From contig JABYQN010000003.1 in the NCBI GenBank assembly GCA_022606135.1, positions 744,001 to 808,000 of the forward strand: DNA of 64,000 bases, in the 5' to 3' direction. This DNA comes from Fomes fomentarius (taxonomy: Eukaryota; Basidiomycota; Agaricomycetes; Polyporales; Polyporaceae). Position 1 is the stretch's first letter. Each line of letters begins with the position of its first letter. The notes beneath the pieces were generated by a model. The model did not search any database. It was not told the DNA's origin and worked only from the letters and a program-made list of their open reading frames with translations. Positions 58,612 to 64,000 of this stretch are shown here, piece by piece. The translations under genes were made by a program, and so were the position numbers.

Positions 58612-60757
58612 CGCGCCGTGCGGGGCTCGGGCGAGTCTGAAGGCGGGAAGGGCCAAGTGCGCGCGGGACGGGGTACTTGAAGGAAAAGGAAGAGAGGGAG
58701 TGAGCTCGAGGATTCCCAGAAGGAGCCCATGGGCAGGCCGTGACATTCTTCCAACGCCCATCGTGAGTGCTGTGGATCTCCCGCCCTGGATCTCGCCCGC
58801 TTGTCGTCCAATCGGCACCGCTTCCCACTCCCCTTTGGGACATGCCCCGCAACCCCGGCTTGCCCTCGCTGGCCACTACACCCAAGTCGCCGCAGTCACC
58901 ATCGCATTCGGGCAGCTGCACACGCTGTGCTTTGATTCTTCTCTGAGTTCATCGCAACATAAACATCCGAGATGCGCTATGCGTGCGAGAGAACAGAGAC
59001 TCTGGAAGTCCTTTTACCACACCTCCCGCCTGGGTACCTGCCTATTCCATATTCGATCACTCTGCCCAAACCGGTACTGCGGACTTCCATTTGACCCATC
59101 TCCGCCCTGCTCTCTCCTTCTTCTGTCTTCCAATGTCTTGCCAATGTCTACGCTACCTCTAGACGGGCTCTGACCCAGATGTACAGCGACTTCCCCCCTC
59201 TGACTATCTCCCTTTCCACCCGTTGCATGCCCAGGCTAAACCTCTTCCACAAGCACGAGAATGCCCCAATCCCAGCTCCGACGCAATTCCTGCCACCTTA
59301 GCCTCTTGGCCAGCGAGCTTGAGAACCGACTCTCGTCCTCACTGCCCCCCCTGCCGTCAATACTCCCGGCTCTTCTATCTTCCGGCCTCTTCTTGTGGCC
59401 GCGGACTTCTGTTCCCGTCTCTGCCTTTGTATCTCCCCGACGCCGCCCATCCTCCGCACAAACTGAAAATTTGCGTGTCCTACCAGGCATCACGTTCCCC
59501 TCTCTTCGTCGACCCAACCTTCTCCTCCTCAATTGCATTCCTCATCGACATCTGCTGCCACTCTACTCTCGAAACAGCTCGTTCTCCCTTGTTCTCCGAA
59601 CTGAGTCGTCGGAGCAACTGTTCGCTCTCACGACGCACTAAACTCGGTGATCCCGCCGACAAGCGCGGCGCACCACCTCCGACATCGCAGCAGAATCAAG
59701 CTCATTTTCTCATTTTCTAGATATAGCATGTAGATTGTCTGTTGGTATGGTGACGCGCCAATTCGCGCTGGACACTTTAAGTTGGGTGCCTGGTCTGGGC
59801 ACGGGTCCCAGCTAGGTGCTGCGTCACTCGGTCAAGTCCCTAGCTACAAGTCACTTGAGACTAGTGGTAGTCTCACCCAGGCAGATTGCACATATGACCC
59901 ATGCACGAGGGTAAGGACGATCATCTTTACCCATCCTCACCTCACGGCGGCCGACCTCAGCGTCTTGGGTCTTGGGACGTCGCCCGACGGAAAATGGAGG
60001 AGAAGAACTCGTCGGATAGATTGCTGAGCTAAATAGACACTTCTTCATCAGCGTCATCACCGCATTCAAAAGCTTGTGCGGCTCTTGTTGTGCGTGTTCT
60101 CTCGCTCCGTCTTGGCTGCTTGTCATCATCACTCGACATAGTACATATGGAGTTGCAAGCTGCAACAGATTCAGGTTGCGAGGTCCGACATTTCCCTTGA
60201 CACCGCGCGTATCGCTCGCAATGGCGATATCATATCGGCACCATGGCTTTAAATTGACAAACTCCACGGTCCAGTCCTGAGTCGTTGAGCGCGAGCAAGC
60301 CCTAGGCCAATAAGATACCATCAATTGCATCAACTCGACAGAACTCAAAATCTCAAACCCAGCACCGAGCCTGATGCGGGCGATCCTCGTCGTTCAAAAA
60401 CTCAGGTGACCAATGGCCAAGTAAGGTACCCCTGCGCACCGAACATTTCAAACATGCCAGTACGTACTTACAGCTACTTACAACCGCGGCTTGTGGCGCG
60501 CCCGAGACGCTATATTGCCCATTTATACGCCCGCACAACCTTCCCTGTCCGGGGCCTGTCTTCAGTTTTTCCATCTGTCAATTCAACGGCTCATCAGCGG
60601 CCGCCACCCACAGGGATCACTGCAGGGATTACGAGAACGCGGGCAATCAAGCGATCGCGAACCCGCGAATTCGCGAATTCGAGCCCGAGCGTCCGGGGAT
60701 TCGAGGAGATAGTCACGTAGATGACAGGGGAATAATGATGATGGGAAAGAGTTCAAC
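58612..60757. other. Intergenic, 2.1 kb
   Basis: Upstream of the DUF6534-type gene and downstream of RSA4. The plus strand is pyrimidine-rich from 59080 to 59560, giving several overlapping Ser/Leu/Pro-rich ORFs that I take as chance. A 165-codon minus-strand ORF (59851-60348) has no recognised motif. The palindrome-rich GCGAATTCGCGAATTCGAG lies near 60665. Confidence 0.45.
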
Positions 60758-63457
60758 TCACATCTTCACTGTGCGGTCCCGCCCGCCACTCACGAGCTTG
60801 TCCGCCACAAAGTCGACGCAGTAGACCTCGTCAGTGTGCCCGGGAAGGTCGACCTTGAGCTTGTAGGTCTTGAGGTCCCAGATCTGCCCACGCCAACGCC
60901 AACGGTAGCCACACCATACGATACGCGTAGCGCACGATTGAATAAACGGACGTCAGCAAGTGCAACATAACCAAAGAAAGATGAGAGAGGAGAGACAGGG
61001 CGGACCAGTTCCACCCATGAGCTCCGACGCCACTAGCTGCGTCTCCTTCCAACGCGATCGCCACACTAATACCCAAGCAAGATCGGTGGTCTCAGCCCGC
61101 CCTCGCAGATGCCAAGCTCGCCTACCAACACAGAGACAAGACAAGAAAACCCAACTGCTCACCTTCAGCGTGCTATCCTTGCTCGCGCTCACGAGGAGCC
61201 TCGAGTCCGCACTCCACGCAAGCCGGTACACAGCGGCGATGTGTCCGCGGAGGGTCGCAACGAACTTGCCCGTGCGCCCGTCCCAGACGCGCACCGAGTT
61301 GTCCCACGCCGCACTCGCGGCCCAGCGACCGTCCGGGCTGAACGCGACGTGCGCGACCTGGCGCTGGTGGCCCGTGAGGCGGGCGAGCGGCTTGAGCTTA
61401 CCGCCACGCTCCGCCGCCGCCGTCGCGGCGTCCCCGGATGCGGCCCGCGCGGGGAAGAGCGACCAGAGGAAGAGGGTGTGGTCATCGGAGCCGGATATCA
61501 GGAGTTCGCCGGTCGTGGACACGAGTGCGTTGTACCGCGCGAATGCGAGCGATTGTGCTGTGGAAGCGCGCGTGTGCGTGCGTTCGTCAGTTGGATGTGT
61601 GCTGCGTACTGAACGGAGGAGGAATCAAGAAGTAGGAATGATTCTAGTTAAGAAGCGCCGCTGTCGCAGTTGTCGGATTGGCTCAGCAGCGGCGGTGTAC
61701 CGTACGTGGTGGCACGCCGGGGGAAATAGAAGTGATGTCGAGGCCCAGCGGCACGATTGTGGGATCGGTGTGCTCTTAGGCTCTCAGGCAAGGGAGATAA
61801 CGCACCTTCAGTATCTGAAGTGGTCTTCTTGCCTAGATGGTCGAAAGGCCCCGTGCGCAGCACGAAGTCCGTGTTGAGAGTGAGCGTTGTGACCCAGTGG
61901 GCGTGGTCCTTGAGAATGTGCAGGCATTTCCCCTAGAAGACCAGAATGAGTGCGACGAGATGATGTTCGCACACGAGAACGTACTCCGTTCGCATCCCAC
62001 ACTCGTACGGTTCGATCACTCGAGGCCGTATACAAGATGCCCTTTCCATCAAGGCCCCCGCCGCCCCACCGGACCACATTGACACTGGCGGTATGTCCGC
62101 CTAGTGTGTACTCGCAACGTCGAACAAGCGTAGACCATACACGTACTGTTCCGTCCTTCGACGATGACGCCAGGCGCGGGGCAGAAGGATTCCTACTGCG
62201 TGTTAGCAACCCTCTATCGGAGGTCACTTGAACTCAGCACATACAGATGTATAGGCTCCCACGACAGCGAGGTGACCCATTTTGTATGGCCCTTGAGTGC
62301 ATCTCCGATTGGTTTTCCAGTCTTTGGATCCCATAGTCTGACCTGATCCGCATAACAAGATAGCTGAAGTTCTCTCTGAGCATTTGAGTACGAAGAATGA
62401 ACACTTACATGCCCGTCATGCCCGCCAGTGGCAAGCTTCCGCTCCATCGCTTCCCATTCGACACACAGGACCCATCCTTTGTGCCCCGAAAGGACATGCG
62501 AAGGAGTCTCGGTAAACAGGTCCCATAACCGCGCGTTGCAATCGCCAGATCCTGTCGCAAGCAAATTTCCTGTCGGAGAGAAAGATGCGCACAGAATCGG
62601 GGATGTATGTCCTAGAAGTACGAGCTAAGTTGTTAGGCCAAAAGAACTGTTCCGGATAGACGCACCGGACAATGTGGATGAACATCTTGTGGCTGGTCTG
62701 ACCTTGAAGACCGCTTGAGGCGAACAGTGTACCACAAACACATCTTCTGGGGTGAACGCTTGAGACGGATGTGATAGTACATCGCCTTCTATGGATTTTG
62801 ATATCACTATTCTTGTCGGGGCGCCTGGCGTTTGCGCATCTGCTGGAAGGGATACGTGAAATGAGAAAGGTACAGGGTCGTCGTCCTGGAATTTGGTTCA
62901 GTATACGTTTCTGTTATCGACACTCTAGAGATTGGACCTATGCCATCGAATCAGATACAGGATGGTAACGTACAGTCAGCACAACTGGTGTGGATAGCAG
63001 TATTGTTGCATCCAATCTTATAACACATTAGAGTCAACCCATAAGTCCTGCCAGCGGCACACTCTTTGCTTGTGGACAGGTACAATGAGAAACTATACGA
63101 TATAATTGCCCGCACATGAAGTTGTTCATCCTTGACATGGAGTACAGTAAGTTCCAGATGCAGAACACCAGCCTTCGTGCGGGTCTTACCCGAGCTTCCA
63201 TGGCATAGGTCCCTCCAGCTACATGCCCCGGAGATGAGTATAAAACGAACCTTTGTATTCAGCTTGTTTACGATCGCCTCTAACCCTTCCCTCGAGACAT
63301 TCGCCGGAAGATTGACGGCAGGAGCAAGAGGTTGTCCATCATCCTCGCTCACAAATTGTACAACGACGTGTGGTGACGGCTTCGGAGCTTCATGCTCTGG
63401 TTCAGAAACACCGTGGTAGACTTTTTGTCTTTTTGGTGGGGGTAGAAGGGTCGCCAT
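60758..63457 (-). CDS. RSA4: Rsa4/Notchless WD40 ribosome-assembly protein
   Basis: Minus-strand multi-exon gene starting MATLLPPPKRQKVYHG. The N-terminal NLE ubiquitin-like domain includes VVVQFVSEDDGQPLAPAVNLPANVS, EAIVNKLN, PVPFSFHVSLPADAQ and IVISKSIEGDVLSHPSQAF with EDVFVVHCSPQAVFKVRPATRCSSTLSG. WD40 repeats follow: LLATGSGDCNARLWDL, HVLSGHKGWVLCVEW, KLATGGHDGHV, RLWDPKTGKPIGDALKGHTKWVTSLSW, LASSSKDGTVRVW, LISGSDDHTLFLW, RLTGHQRQVAHVAFSPDGRW, LRGHIAAVYRLAWSADSRLL and a final LPGHTDEVYCVDFVADKLVSGGRDRTVKM. In yeast Rsa4 sits on pre-60S particles and its NLE domain is bound by the MIDAS domain of Rea1/Midasin during ITS2-particle maturation. Nuclear role inferred from family. Divergent from the pirin-like gene. 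Confidence 0.95.
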
Positions 63458-63869
63458 AGTCAGCAGCAGGCGGAAGGGGGAGAGCGTGCAGGATAGAAAA
63501 CCAAAATTGGTGGGGCGCCCAGCAAAACACGAAAAGATTAGATAAAGTTCCTCGCGCGCTTACGGCCTCGTGGGTACGATACTCCTTCTAAAGGGAATCC
63601 TAGATCGTAATCGACATCGTTCTTCGTAACGCCGTCCACGCTCGAGCGGAAGATGATTGATGCATCTTGCTCTGCACGTCATAGGCTGGACACCTTTATA
63701 AGCCAGGAGAGCTCTCTCAACGACCTCACAATTCTTCAGAAGCCGACCGCGACGTTGAACCCCACGAAGCTCTATCAAGCTGTCTCTTCTCAGATACACT
63801 CACATCACTCGCCCACTCGACTTCTATATCATTCGTCGTAGACCCTTCTCATCGACCCCTATCACCGCC
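63458..63869. promoter_or_regulatory. Divergent promoter region between RSA4 and the pirin-like gene
   Basis: 412 bp shared by two divergent start codons. No clear TATA box was seen. Confidence 0.5.
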
Positions 63870-64000
63870 ATGAAGTTTGTTTCTCGCCCTAACAATGAGC
63901 GTGGCCATGCCGACCACAGTTGGTTGAAGACCTTTCACACCTTTAACTTCGCCGGGTGAGTAGTGTCGCATACGGATAGTTTAACATCGCATACTGATGG
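63870..64000 (+). CDS. Pirin-like bicupin protein (first exon only, cut by window end)
   Basis: Exon 1 is 63870-63955 and reads MKFVSRPNNERGHADHSWLKTFHTFNFAG, followed by a GTGAGT donor; the rest is outside the window. RGHADHSWLKTFHTFSFA is the signature N-terminus of pirin-family proteins of the YhhW type, with the metal-binding cupin fold (first metal ligands follow downstream). Such enzymes include quercetin 2,3-dioxygenases; the substrate here is unknown. Confidence 0.88.

Noticed and set aside
58493..59173. 226-codon plus-strand ORF
   Set aside because: It lies antisense to the first exon of the DUF6534-type gene and runs into a pyrimidine-rich intergenic region; composition is not protein-like.
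59851..60348. 165-codon minus-strand ORF between RSA4 and the DUF6534-type gene
   Set aside because: No motif, no introns and no recognisable family; kept only as a note in the intergenic entry.
1..64000. CRISPR arrays, rRNA genes or bacterial-type operons
   Set aside because: No regularly spaced repeats of the right kind, no rRNA-like sequence, and the genes have spliceosomal introns, so the DNA is eukaryotic.

Overview
This window is fungal nuclear DNA, most likely from an Agaricomycete (mushroom-forming basidiomycete; Polyporales-like by general character). The evidence is many short introns (about 50-75 bp, mostly GT-AG) breaking nearly every gene, GC-rich coding sequence, and families typical of that group: a DUF6534-type membrane protein, a Tnp2-like CACTA transposase, Mkt1 and an EF-hand MscS channel. 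Exon boundaries were worked out by hand from splice signals and frame; where given, the exons sum to an open frame.

Left part (1-16.8 kb): two tandem copies of an NmrA-like NAD(P)-binding oxidoreductase gene, about 14 kb apart, each followed by the same 1.4 kb downstream block. The left copy is cut by the window edge. A 9.47 kb CACTA/CMC-type DNA transposon (3290-12760) sits between them. It has short CACTG-type terminal repeats, a TA target duplication, clusters of subterminal palindromes, and three apparently intact genes: a 98-aa coiled-coil protein, a 1600-aa transposase in 15 exons, and a 500-aa second protein in 7 exons.

Housekeeping block (16.8-24.7 kb): a 263-aa helical protein of unknown function diverges from CWC27 (spliceosomal cyclophilin). 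CWC27 converges on thymidylate kinase, which is followed by an EF-hand/MscS mechanosensitive channel. A 4.9 kb gene-poor stretch follows, holding an inverted, diverged third copy of the downstream block.

Middle (29.6-46.4 kb): MKT1 (XPG-fold translational/post-transcriptional regulator) and a 239-aa cysteine-containing conserved protein on the plus strand. Then comes about 11.5 kb in which I find no convincing gene, full of simple repeats and lying between two convergent 3' ends. A 210-aa membrane protein follows on the minus strand.

Right part (46.7-64 kb): an ATP-dependent DNA ligase gene (50713-54492, minus) has a degraded tandem copy (46730-48480) that lost an internal 2 kb piece carrying the catalytic core. 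A 273-bp MITE-like element lies between the two. Then follow a DUF6534-type membrane protein, the 60S ribosome-assembly WD40 protein Rsa4/Notchless, and the first exon of a divergent pirin-like gene cut by the window end.

There is no operon logic here: neighbours are mostly unrelated. The most notable points are the intact three-gene transposon, the patchwork identity between the NmrA copies (gene-conversion pattern), the ligase pseudogene with a precise loss of its active site, and the large apparently empty region between convergent genes.
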